Of a stretch of DNA of 64,000 nucleotides, positions 36,891 to 45,378 are shown piece after piece. The notes under the pieces are model-generated. The model did no database searches. It was not told where the DNA came from and saw only the letters and a list, made by a program, of their open reading frames with translations. Each line of letters begins with the position of its first letter. Positions within the stretch are counted from its first letter, which is position 1. Location: positions 1-64,000 of the forward strand of contig NZ_JAQBOC010000094.1 of NCBI RefSeq assembly GCF_028288225.1, written 5' to 3'. This stretch comes from Mucilaginibacter sp. Its GTDB lineage: Bacteria; Bacteroidota; Bacteroidia; Sphingobacteriales; Sphingobacteriaceae. A program made the position numbers and the translations under genes.

Positions 36891-39059
36891 ATGAATACTA
36901 AATTAAAATGCTGCCTGTTTTTATTTGGATCGATAGTTTTTATCCCTGCCCTGCTGCAGGCGCAGGCTAAAGTTTATAAAGATGCTTCTCAACCCATCGA
37001 AGCCCGCGTAAAAGATTTGATCTCCCGTTTAACGCTGGAAGAAAAAGTCTCTTTGTTAGGATACAACAGCAAAGCCGTTCCACGCCTGGACATCCCGGCA
37101 TATAATTGGTGGAATGAAGCCCTGCATGGTGTTGCACGTGCCGGCGAGGCAACCATTTTTCCACAGGCTATAGGTATGGCGGCAACATTTAATGATGATC
37201 TGTTAAAACAGGTATCAACCGCTATATCAACTGAGGCCAGGGCCAAATATAACTTAGCCATAGCCAAAGACAGGCATTTACAATATATGGGCCTCACCTT
37301 CTGGACGCCCAACATCAACATTTTCCGCGACCCGCGCTGGGGACGCGGACAAGAAACCTATGGCGAAGACCCATATTTAACAGCCACCATGGGAACCGCC
37401 TTTGTTAAAGGTTTGCAAGGCAATGATCCAAATCATTTAAAAGCGTCGGCCACCGCTAAACATTTTGCTGTACACAGTGGTCCCGAAGCTACCCGCGATT
37501 ATTTTGATGCCGTGGTGGATGAAAAAGACCTGCGCGAAACTTACCTATACGCCTTTCATGCATTGGTTAACGGTGGCGTTGAATCGGTAATGAGCGCTTA
37601 TAATAAAGTTAATGGCACACCAAATTCAATCAATAAACTTTTGTTAACTGATATTTTAAGAAAAGAATGGGGCTTTAAAGGGCATGTGGTTACTGATTGC
37701 GGGGCGTTGAATGATGTATATTCAACTCACAAATCATTACCGGGGCCAATTGAAACTGCGGCAGCAGCCATTAAAGCAGGGGTAGATCTGGATTGCTCCA
37801 CAGTTTTGCAAAATGATGCTATAAAAGCGGTACAAAAAGGCCTGCTTACCGAAAATGAAATTAACGGCGCGTTGGCAACTTTACTGCGTACTGAATTTAA
37901 GCTTGGCTTTTATGATGACGCGACTTTGTCACCCTATCATAATTATGGTGCCGACAGTGTTCATAACAACGCACATATTGCCATTGCCCGCAAAGCAGCG
38001 CAACAAAGTATGGTACTGCTCAAAAACAGCAACAATGTTTTGCCGCTTAACAAAAGTAATTATTCCAGCTTTATGGTGCTTGGGCCAAATGCGGCCTCGC
38101 TTGATGCTATGATAGCCAACTACCACGGCACCAGCAGTATGGTTGTAAATTTTGTTGAGGGCATAACCGCCGCAGTTGGCCCGGGAGCAAGAGTAGAGTA
38201 TGACCAGGGATCAGATTACAAGGATACAACCCATTTTGGCGGGACATGGGCAGCAGGCAATGCAGATGCCACCATAACGGTGGTAGGCCTCTCTCCTGTT
38301 TTAGAGGGCGAAGCCGGCGACGCCTTTTTATCCGAAACAGGTGGCGACCGAAAAAATTTAAGCTTACCTGCAAGCGAAATAGCTTTTATGAAAGAGTTAA
38401 GAAAATCGGTAAAAAACAAGCCTATAATAGCCGTTATAACAGCTGGAAGCGATGTTGACATTGATGCTATTGCACCCTATGCCGATGCTATTATACTGGC
38501 CTGGTATCCCGGTGAACAGGGCGGCAATGCGCTGGCAGATATTGTTTTTGGCGATGTCTCCCCATCGGGACATTTGCCTTTAACATTTTATAAAGCATTA
38601 AGTAACGTGCCTGATTATAAAGATTACAGCATGAAAGGACGTACTTATCGCTATTATAACGGACCAGTTCAATATCCGTTCGGGTTTGGATTGAGCTATA
38701 CCGAATTTGCGTATTCATTAAAAAATGAGATAAAGAGCAAATACAAAACTACCGATACTATCAGCGTTAAGATCCTGGTTAAAAATACAGGGAAGATGAA
38801 TGGTGATGAGGTAGTACAGGCTTATATTGAATATCCGCAAATTGACCGGATGCCTGTAAAAGAATTGAAAAGTTTTAAAAGGGTATCTGTAAATACAGGT
38901 GGCGAGCAATCCATCATCATAAATATCCCTGTGAAAGAGCTGCAAAAGTGGGACATGGCATCACATGGCTGGAAAACATATCCTGGCAATTATAAATTAA
39001 TATTAGGCAGCAGTTCGCAGGATGAAAAACTTACTTTACCGTTTACTGTTGGCAAATAA
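36891..39059 (+). CDS. GH3 glycoside hydrolase, beta-xylosidase-like
   Basis: A 722-residue periplasmic enzyme with signal peptide (ending PALLQAQ). The GH3 barrel contains YNWWNEALHGVAR, RDPRWGRGQETYGEDP, KHFAVHSGPE and VVTDCGALND, whose Asp is the catalytic nucleophile. A GH3 C-terminal domain and an FN3-like domain (FGFGLSYTEFAYS) follow. The DCGA form and overall pattern suggest beta-xylosidase or a related activity. It is divergent from the fucosidase gene, with an 81-bp gap. Confidence 0.92.
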   Translation: MNTKLKCCLFLFGSIVFIPALLQAQAKVYKDASQPIEARVKDLISRLTLEEKVSLLGYNSKAVPRLDIPAYNWWNEALHGVARAGEATIFPQAIGMAATFNDDLLKQVSTAISTEARAKYNLAIAKDRHLQYMGLTFWTPNINIFRDPRWGRGQETYGEDPYLTATMGTAFVKGLQGNDPNHLKASATAKHFAVHSGPEATRDYFDAVVDEKDLRETYLYAFHALVNGGVESVMSAYNKVNGTPNSINKLLLTDILRKEWGFKGHVVTDCGALNDVYSTHKSLPGPIETAAAAIKAGVDLDCSTVLQNDAIKAVQKGLLTENEINGALATLLRTEFKLGFYDDATLSPYHNYGADSVHNNAHIAIARKAAQQSMVLLKNSNNVLPLNKSNYSSFMVLGPNAASLDAMIANYHGTSSMVVNFVEGITAAVGPGARVEYDQGSDYKDTTHFGGTWAAGNADATITVVGLSPVLEGEAGDAFLSETGGDRKNLSLPASEIAFMKELRKSVKNKPIIAVITAGSDVDIDAIAPYADAIILAWYPGEQGGNALADIVFGDVSPSGHLPLTFYKALSNVPDYKDYSMKGRTYRYYNGPVQYPFGFGLSYTEFAYSLKNEIKSKYKTTDTISVKILVKNTGKMNGDEVVQAYIEYPQIDRMPVKELKSFKRVSVNTGGEQSIIINIPVKELQKWDMASHGWKTYPGNYKLILGSSSQDEKLTLPFTVGK

Positions 39060-39070
39060 AAAGAATCGCT

Positions 39071-39532
39071 TTGTATAGTAAAGAAGAAGCATCCCAGCTT
39101 ACGCAGCAATTCTGGACGGCTTTTGGGCAGTATATTGCTCCTCAATTATCCGCCGAAGGTTTAAAAGTAAATTGGGTAAATTATAAAACAGGATTAAAGC
39201 ATGTATACTTTAAAATGCAGGCTGGCAAGCGGTCTGCATCTATCGCTATTGAGCTTACCCACCCCGATCCGGGCATCCAAGAACTATTTTTTGAACAGTT
39301 CAGGGAGTTTAAAAACATACTGCATGCTACGCTTGATGAAACATGGGAATGGGAACTGCATGGAAAAGATGAATATGGTAAAACCATAAGTCGTATTTTT
39401 AAGCAGATTGAGGGCGTTAGCATATTTAATAAAAACGACTGGCCGGCACTGATTTCCTTTTTTAAACCGCGAATAATTACGCTTGATGAGTTTTGGAATG
39501 ATGTAAAATATGGATTTGATGCTTTGAAGTAG
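39071..39532 (+). CDS. DUF4268-like protein
   Basis: A 153-residue cytoplasmic protein whose opening (YSKEEASQLTQQFWTAFGQY) and middle (ETWEWELHG) match the DUF4268 family common in Bacteroidota. Function unknown; related domains occur with nuclease-like proteins, but that is not evidence here. The frame begins with TTG at 39071, 11 nt after the GH3 stop, with no ATG in reach. A start at TTG is accepted because the family N-terminus matches it. Confidence 0.75.
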   Translation: MYSKEEASQLTQQFWTAFGQYIAPQLSAEGLKVNWVNYKTGLKHVYFKMQAGKRSASIAIELTHPDPGIQELFFEQFREFKNILHATLDETWEWELHGKDEYGKTISRIFKQIEGVSIFNKNDWPALISFFKPRIITLDEFWNDVKYGFDALK

Positions 39533-39535
39533 ATT

Positions 39536-39552
39536 TGCTAACTTTGTTAGCA
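39536..39552. promoter_or_regulatory. Hairpin directly before the DUF763 start codon
   Basis: A 7-bp stem with a three-base loop (TGCTAAC-TTT-GTTAGCA) spans the whole gap between the two genes and includes the A of the ATG at 39552. Such a structure could hide the start until ribosomes finish the upstream gene; this effect is inference. Confidence 0.5.
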
Positions 39553-40754
39553 TGAAGCGTTCAGGAAGTGCTGATCTGCCTTTACATTATGGCTATGTGC
39601 CTGTTTGGCTGGCCGAACGGATGGCAAAGCTGGGTTTGGCGGTGGTTGAGAATATTGTGCTTGATTATGGCAAAGATGAAGTATTACGCCGGTTAAGTGA
39701 TCCCTTTTGGTTTCAAAGCCTGGGTGCAGTAATGGGCATGGATTGGCATTCGTCGGGTATTACAACGTCAGTTATGGGGGCGCTGAAACGGTCGGTAAAC
39801 CCGCATAGCAAAGAGCTGGGTATTTATATTTGCGGCGGCAAAGGCAAACACTCCCGGCAAACGCCCGATGAACTGATGAGGATAAGCGAGACAACCGGGC
39901 TCAATGGAAATTACCTTGTAAAATGCAGTAAGTTAAGCGCAAAGGTTGATAACACAGCCATACAGGACGGCTTCCAGCTATACACACACAATTTTATTTT
40001 AAGCAACAGTGGCAAATGGGCTGTTGTACAGCAGGGAATGAGCGCTGAAAGTAAAACAGCCAGGCGCTACCACTGGCATTCTGAACAGCTCACCTCGTTT
40101 GTTGATGATCCGCATACTTTTATTTACGGGCAAAATATCGGCAGTATCTTAAATATGGCTGATAAACACGCCGACCCATCGCGAAAAGGCATTATGCAAA
40201 TTGCAGGCGAAAATCCGGAGAAAATGCTTAAAGAGATCAGTAAATTAACCATGCCCTCCCATCATGATGTTCGGGCTAAAGATGTTGACCTGAAAAGGCT
40301 TGGGGCAGTTTTATGGCTGGCTCATGAAAAACAGCCTGAGGATTTTGAAGGCCTGTTACAATTACAAGGTTTGGGGCCTCGTACCCTCCAGTCATTAGTA
40401 TTGGTTAGCGAGGTGATCCACGGAACGCCGTCCAGGTTTAAGGACCCGGCCAGATTTTCATTTGCGCATGGTGGAAAGGACGGACATCCCTTCCCAGTGC
40501 CTATAAAAGTTTATGATGAAACTATTAGCGTGTTGCAAACAGCTATTCATAAAGCTAAATTAGGTTTCTCTGAAAAAAATGAAGCTATTAAACGATTGAC
40601 ACAGGTAGTGCAAAGGGCTGAAAAAGATTTTACTCCAAATGCAAATTTTGATAAAGTTATAGAGGAAGAAAGAGATAACTCATGGAAATATGGCGGCCGC
40701 ACAGTTTTTGGTAAAGCTAAACCACCGATGCAGCAACAGCTTAAATTATTTTAA
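39552..40754 (+). CDS. DUF763 domain protein
   Basis: A 400-residue protein recognised by its very conserved opening MKRSGSADLPLHYGYVP followed by WLAERMAKLGLAVVE, and by HWHSEQLTSFVDDPH and LLQLQGLGPRTLQSL. The last looks like a helix-hairpin-helix DNA-binding element. DUF763 proteins occur in archaea and scattered bacteria; the function is not known to me. A nucleic-acid role is suggested by the helix-hairpin-helix and His-rich middle. It follows a DUF4268 gene by 19 nt. Confidence 0.88.
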   Translation: MKRSGSADLPLHYGYVPVWLAERMAKLGLAVVENIVLDYGKDEVLRRLSDPFWFQSLGAVMGMDWHSSGITTSVMGALKRSVNPHSKELGIYICGGKGKHSRQTPDELMRISETTGLNGNYLVKCSKLSAKVDNTAIQDGFQLYTHNFILSNSGKWAVVQQGMSAESKTARRYHWHSEQLTSFVDDPHTFIYGQNIGSILNMADKHADPSRKGIMQIAGENPEKMLKEISKLTMPSHHDVRAKDVDLKRLGAVLWLAHEKQPEDFEGLLQLQGLGPRTLQSLVLVSEVIHGTPSRFKDPARFSFAHGGKDGHPFPVPIKVYDETISVLQTAIHKAKLGFSEKNEAIKRLTQVVQRAEKDFTPNANFDKVIEEERDNSWKYGGRTVFGKAKPPMQQQLKLF

Positions 40755-40831
40755 GCATTAAAACAATAACTGTATTTAATTAAACAAATAACAAAAAAAC
40801 GCATTGTTGTTTAAAATGACATTAAAAATAT

Positions 40832-40861
40832 TTTGAATTCTCGTAATTATTTATAATTTTG
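40832..40861 (+). promoter_or_regulatory. Predicted Bacteroidota promoter
   Basis: TTTG (40832-40835), an 18-nt spacer and TAATTTTG (40854-40861) match the consensus fully at both boxes. It points at the 60-residue ORF starting at 40911, with a leader of about 40 nt. Confidence 0.65.
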
Positions 40862-40910
40862 AGCAAGAGAATACGTTTGATAGATTATTACCCTAATATA
40901 ATAACTAATA

Positions 40911-41093
40911 ATGTTAAATACCATGAATAGGAATTCACTAATCAACTTTTTAATACAGAACGGCATTTTATCCTCAACAACCGGAAACAAAATAAATAAG
41001 CTAATAGCCAAATTATTTAACTTAAGGCCTGCTTATACACCTGTACCGGTTAAGGTTAAAGCTCAGCAGCACCCTGCGTTTAAAAACCGCTAA
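40911..41093 (+). CDS. Small basic hypothetical protein
   Basis: A 60-residue, strongly basic protein (many Lys, Arg and Asn; tail VKVKAQQHPAFKNR) with a short amphipathic N-terminal helix. No family recognised. A consensus promoter lies 50 nt upstream and the ORF ends 16 nt before the convergent tmk gene, so it fills a full transcription unit. The promoter is the main reason to accept it. An alternative ATG is four codons downstream. Confidence 0.55.
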   Translation: MLNTMNRNSLINFLIQNGILSSTTGNKINKLIAKLFNLRPAYTPVPVKVKAQQHPAFKNR

Positions 41094-41109
41094 TTAATAA
41101 CTTTTTAAT

Positions 41110-41748
41110 TTAATTTACCGTTTCTTCCAGAAACTGTCCAAATATTTTATCCCAGATCCCGATTGCTATAGCTTCGGGATTTTTATTTCCATCAGCGATA
41201 AAAACCTTCTCCTCGTTTTTCAGCAATTCAATAATCTCAAAATATTTATCCCGTACGTTTCGTAAATTATCAAGGGTTTCATAAAGCTCGATAGAGGTTC
41301 GTCCTTTGTTCAAACGCTCAATACTTATTTCTGGCGGGATATCAATATAAATGTTCAGATCCGGCCGCAGCAGCCCAGCGCTTAATGAGTTAGCTTTAAT
41401 AACCCATTCAAGATCCATGTATGGGCTTTGATAGGCATAAGATGATAAGTAATACCTGTCGGTTATTACGGTATAGCCTTCATCCAGCATCTTTAAAATT
41501 CCGTTGTTTTTGTTAAGCAGGTGGTCTAACCTGTCTGCAACAAATAATGCAGCTATAGTTCTATGATCAGCTTCTATCCTGTGATTGAATATATCCCTTA
41601 TCATCTTCCCGATCGGGCTGTCAGTAGGTTCGCAAGTTGTGTAAACTTTTAATCCCGCCAACTCCAATTTTTCTTTTAATAGTTTTACCTGGGTGCTTTT
41701 TCCACTACCATCGATGCCTTCAAAGGCAATAAAAAAGTTTTTCTTCAT
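41110..41748 (-). CDS. tmk: Thymidylate kinase
   Basis: A 212-residue P-loop kinase that phosphorylates dTMP to dTDP. The P-loop is FEGIDGSGKST near residue 8; the DRYYLSSYAYQ block and the LRPDLNIYID stretch are typical of bacterial TMK. Length agrees with the family. Confidence 0.96.
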   Translation of the reverse strand: MKKNFFIAFEGIDGSGKSTQVKLLKEKLELAGLKVYTTCEPTDSPIGKMIRDIFNHRIEADHRTIAALFVADRLDHLLNKNNGILKMLDEGYTVITDRYYLSSYAYQSPYMDLEWVIKANSLSAGLLRPDLNIYIDIPPEISIERLNKGRTSIELYETLDNLRNVRDKYFEIIELLKNEEKVFIADGNKNPEAIAIGIWDKIFGQFLEETVN

Positions 41749-41857
41749 TAATGAACTGTCGGGATATTTTAATCAGCCAAATATACAGTCTTACAAAATA
41801 AATTTCCGGGTAATAAATAGTAGTGACACAATATTTCGTTGTTCAACAATGAAAAGT

Positions 41858-42385
41858 CTATTTTAAACTTATACAAATAGCATTTGCCGAATCTAAATGC
41901 ATTTTAATAGCAGGTAAGTTTTGTGAAGCGACCTTTTTTATCTTGTTGTCAGAATTATGGCTGGCGATGGTAAACAGCTTTACCGCCTGTTCGTGATTGG
42001 TTACCATCATTTGCAGGTACATCTTATCAAACGCCGCACCTGATTTTTTTGAAAGCTCCCTGATCATTTGCTGATGTGCGCTGCTGATGGTATCTGTTTC
42101 AGTAATTTTCTTATCTGTTTCTAACTGTTTAAGTTCTTCGCCGGTTTTGGTATGGTCGTCGATCATTGTTTTTGCAAGGCCAATAACTTTATGATTATTT
42201 GAGTTAGTGATTGCAAGACCCGATGCTTTTATTTCGGTAAGGCCGCCTTCAATGCCGCTTTTTATAAATTCAATACCATCCTGATCATCCCGTGCCTGAT
42301 TATAATTTCTTCCTTTTTTATCCTGGCATGCCTGTGTAAAAAGCAGAATTATGATCCCTGTTATCAGGTAAACTAAGTTCTTCAT
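41858..42385 (-). CDS. DUF4142 (ferritin-like fold) lipoprotein
   Basis: A 175-residue predicted lipoprotein (signal ending LLFTQAC). The helical domain with FIKSGIEGGLTEIKASGLA, VIGLAKTMIDDHTKTGEEL and YLQMMVTNHEQAVKLF matches DUF4142, a four-helix periplasmic family in Bacteroidota. Metal-binding ability is uncertain. It is separated from ppc by a large nested palindrome. Confidence 0.85.
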   Translation of the reverse strand: MKNLVYLITGIIILLFTQACQDKKGRNYNQARDDQDGIEFIKSGIEGGLTEIKASGLAITNSNNHKVIGLAKTMIDDHTKTGEELKQLETDKKITETDTISSAHQQMIRELSKKSGAAFDKMYLQMMVTNHEQAVKLFTIASHNSDNKIKKVASQNLPAIKMHLDSANAICISLK

Positions 42386-42449
42386 CTATGTGGTTAAGTA
42401 TATACAGGCTATAACAAGTAAACAGGTATCTGGTTTGAATATAGTCAGT

Positions 42450-42536
42450 AAAGTCCAAAAGACGAAAAATCCGAAAGAAAAATAAGTGTAAAGTAAAACC
42501 ACACACTTAAAATCATCTTTCGGATTTCAGGACTTT
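42450..42536. repeat. Three-tier nested palindrome between ppc and DUF4142 gene
   Basis: Three pairs of complementary arms nest around one centre: AAAGTCC/GGACTTT (42450, 42530), AAATCCGAAAGA/TCTTTCGGATTT (42467, 42516) and TAAGTGT/ACACTTA (42483, 42503). All are perfect. No T-tract follows on either strand. It shares CCGAAA words with repeats at 34.4 kb and 54.1 kb. Confidence 0.85.
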
Positions 42537-42554
42537 AACTAGCTTTCGGACCCT

Positions 42555-45137
42555 CTATGCCAAATTCCTTCCCGCATTCACAATACCATAAACCGTACGG
42601 ATCACCAGCTTATTATAAATTTTAATTAGCTCATCATCGTTACATTCATTTAAACACTGCAATGCGTAGTGCTGCATAATAACCAGGGGCAATACAATTT
42701 TCTCGCGGATGGCAATTGAGCGGCGCTCCACAGGATATTCCTGCATCAAAACGGTGGTATCTGTTAGCTCCAGCAGCATAGCTTTGGTAAGCTCAAATTC
42801 ATCTTTCAGCATTTTCCAGAACGGGCCGAATTTTTCGTCATTCTCTAAATATGCCGTAACCCTGAAATCTGATTTCGTCATTGACATGGTACAATTATCG
42901 ACCATCGTTTTAAAAAAACCTGATCTTTTGTATAGTTCTTTTATCTCGTCCCAGTGACCGTTTTCTTTCATCTTGCTTAAGGCAGTACCTACGCCGTAAA
43001 AACCCGGTATGCTTTGTTTTAGCTGGCTCCACGAGGTTACAAAACTTATAGCACGCAGATCTTCCAGTTTTAGTGAAGCATCGGTATTGCGCTTGGTTGG
43101 CCTGCTGCTGATGTTAATATGTGATAACAATTTTAAAGGGCTGAATCTCTCCAAATATTCAACAAATAAAGGGTGCTGGCGTAAGGCAATAAATAGTTTA
43201 TAGCTTTCGTCGGCCATCAACGAGATCAGTTCTTTATGCCGGTTATCCAGCAAATCATTCCGGTTTGGATGCAGGGCTGATATAATACCTGCATTTATCA
43301 ACTGTTCCATATTAAAACGGGCAGTTTCAACCGAACCATATTGTGAGCTAACAGTTTGTCCCTGTATTGTTAACTGAATATGTTCGTTAGCTATCTCCTC
43401 GCCCATTGATGCGTAAAAACGGTGCGTTTTACCCCCACCCCGTGCAGGCGGACCTCCCCTGCCGTCAAAAAATGCAAGAGCTATATTGTATTTTCGGGCC
43501 ATTGCAGTAAGTTCAACCTTGGCTTTATAAATAGACCAATTAGCCATTAAATAACCACCATCTTTTGTGCTGTCAGAAAAACCCAGCATTATTGATTGCA
43601 GGTTACCCCGCTTGTTCAAATGTTCTTTATAAAACGGATGCGTATATAAACGTTCCATTACCTCAGCGGCGTGTGTAAGATCATTCACGGTTTCAAACAA
43701 AGGCATGAAATCAACACTCAGGCTATCTTTATCCCAACCGCTCCATAAAAACAGGTCAATTAGCTGCAATATATCAGATGCCTGCTGGCAGTTGCTGATT
43801 ATAAAACGCTGGCAAGCTTTTTCGCCGTTGGTATGCTGAATTTGCTTCATCAGCCTGATAGTGTTCAGCGTATCGCCAATTAATTTATCAGCTTCATCAG
43901 GGCAATGAAAATCAGTTTTGTTAAAGGTTATTTTTTTCAGTTTATCCGGCTCATCCAGTTCTTCATATTCTTCCACAATTCCGGTTTCATCCGGGATTTG
44001 TTGTGTAGCATAGGTAAATACTTTCCTCAATATCCGGCTGTCCTGCCTTATATCCAACGTAGCAAAATAACAGCCGAATAAACGTACCTTTTTAATCAGG
44101 TCATCAACCACTTTTACAAAAAGACTATCGTGATCTGCAATAAGTGTTTGCCTTATAGAATGCAGTACAGCTAATATTTCCGGCTGAACATTCTTAGGCT
44201 CATGTTTGCTGTATGCATTTTCATAGATCAACTTTTCAAGGGTTACCATAGATTTCTCCACTCCCCTGAAGGTTATCCTTCGCTTTAACACCCTAAAATC
44301 ACGGTAATAAGCCCTAAAAACTCTTTGCCTTAAAAAACCCGATACAGCTTTTGTGATTTCTGTGGTTACGTTCGGGTTGCCATCCCTGTCGCCGCCTGGC
44401 CAAAAGCCAAGTTCCAAAAGTTGATTGCTTCTTTGAGTATCCATTTCAAACTCATCCTCCAGCTTTGACTGAATACCCGAAACTGCATGATAAAATATAT
44501 TTTCGAGAAACCAGGCCAGGCTCACCGCTTCATCAAAAGGCGTTGGCGATGTTTTATTAAAAAATGGAGTTTTACCAAGCTGTTGTAATAAAACATCAAT
44601 GGTATTAATATCATTAGTTTTTAATGCCTCAATTAAATCAGTCATAATACCCAGCACCGATCCTGGGTAAAATTGCGTGGGATGCGCTGTAAGCACTAAT
44701 CTTAAAGAGAAATCATCAAGTTTTTTAGCAATATTAGTACGCTGCTGCTCACTTAACGAAGCTTGCTGCAGCAAGCTTTGCATTGTTCCGGTGTCATCTT
44801 CCCTGCCTATTTTGCTGAATGACGAATCTTCTATAGCATCAAACAAAACAACCTGTCGCTCAATATATTGTATAAAGCGGAACATCCTGTTAATTTGCTC
44901 ACGGTGATCAATATCCGGAACGTATTTTTTGAAAAATGATTCAATAATTGCCGATGGTGATAATTGTTTATTTACTTCCTTTTCGCAATGCGAGCTAAAA
45001 AAAGGCAATAAAATACCGGTATCTTTTACCTGGTAAAAAGGCAGTGTTTGAAACAAACTGTTATATAACTCAAAACGGGTTACAACTTCGTTATTAAAAG
45101 CTGTTTCTCTTTGACTGAGTTTTAACGTTGATGGCAT
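42555..45137 (-). CDS. ppc: Phosphoenolpyruvate carboxylase
   Basis: An 860-residue enzyme making oxaloacetate from PEP and bicarbonate. Key blocks are LTAHPTQFYPGS (catalytic His), LMLGFSDSTKDGGYL and FFDGRGGPPARGGG (active-site loop). The loop differs from the E. coli form, and the C-terminus reads NAGRNLA where most PEPCs end in NTG. Both differences seem to belong to a Bacteroidota-type subgroup; this is my recollection, not a search. It stands alone with no operon partner. Confidence 0.94.
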   Translation of the reverse strand: MPSTLKLSQRETAFNNEVVTRFELYNSLFQTLPFYQVKDTGILLPFFSSHCEKEVNKQLSPSAIIESFFKKYVPDIDHREQINRMFRFIQYIERQVVLFDAIEDSSFSKIGREDDTGTMQSLLQQASLSEQQRTNIAKKLDDFSLRLVLTAHPTQFYPGSVLGIMTDLIEALKTNDINTIDVLLQQLGKTPFFNKTSPTPFDEAVSLAWFLENIFYHAVSGIQSKLEDEFEMDTQRSNQLLELGFWPGGDRDGNPNVTTEITKAVSGFLRQRVFRAYYRDFRVLKRRITFRGVEKSMVTLEKLIYENAYSKHEPKNVQPEILAVLHSIRQTLIADHDSLFVKVVDDLIKKVRLFGCYFATLDIRQDSRILRKVFTYATQQIPDETGIVEEYEELDEPDKLKKITFNKTDFHCPDEADKLIGDTLNTIRLMKQIQHTNGEKACQRFIISNCQQASDILQLIDLFLWSGWDKDSLSVDFMPLFETVNDLTHAAEVMERLYTHPFYKEHLNKRGNLQSIMLGFSDSTKDGGYLMANWSIYKAKVELTAMARKYNIALAFFDGRGGPPARGGGKTHRFYASMGEEIANEHIQLTIQGQTVSSQYGSVETARFNMEQLINAGIISALHPNRNDLLDNRHKELISLMADESYKLFIALRQHPLFVEYLERFSPLKLLSHINISSRPTKRNTDASLKLEDLRAISFVTSWSQLKQSIPGFYGVGTALSKMKENGHWDEIKELYKRSGFFKTMVDNCTMSMTKSDFRVTAYLENDEKFGPFWKMLKDEFELTKAMLLELTDTTVLMQEYPVERRSIAIREKIVLPLVIMQHYALQCLNECNDDELIKIYNKLVIRTVYGIVNAGRNLA

Positions 45138-45340
45138 ATAAATATGGTGTAAAAAATAAGTTCAATTATAATTGGTTGCATAACAATCGGCACAGATAAT
45201 GGATTCAAAGCCCGGCTTTTATTTTCGATCGTGAATTTAGATATCTGACGCATAAAATTAGTAAAAAATGAGTAATTAATAATGGTTAACTATTATTAAT
45301 GCAATATTTATTAAAATAAGCCTTTATAATTTAATTTCTG

Positions 45341-45348
45341 TAAATTTG
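45341..45348 (+). promoter_or_regulatory. Predicted -7 box for the FUSC-type gene
   Basis: TAAATTTG matches TAnnTTTG exactly. It overlaps a TTG that could otherwise be taken as an early start, which supports the ATG at 45379 as the real one. No good -33 box is seen. Confidence 0.4.
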
Positions 45349-45378
45349 AGGGCTGATTTTAGCCACAAAAAAGCATTT

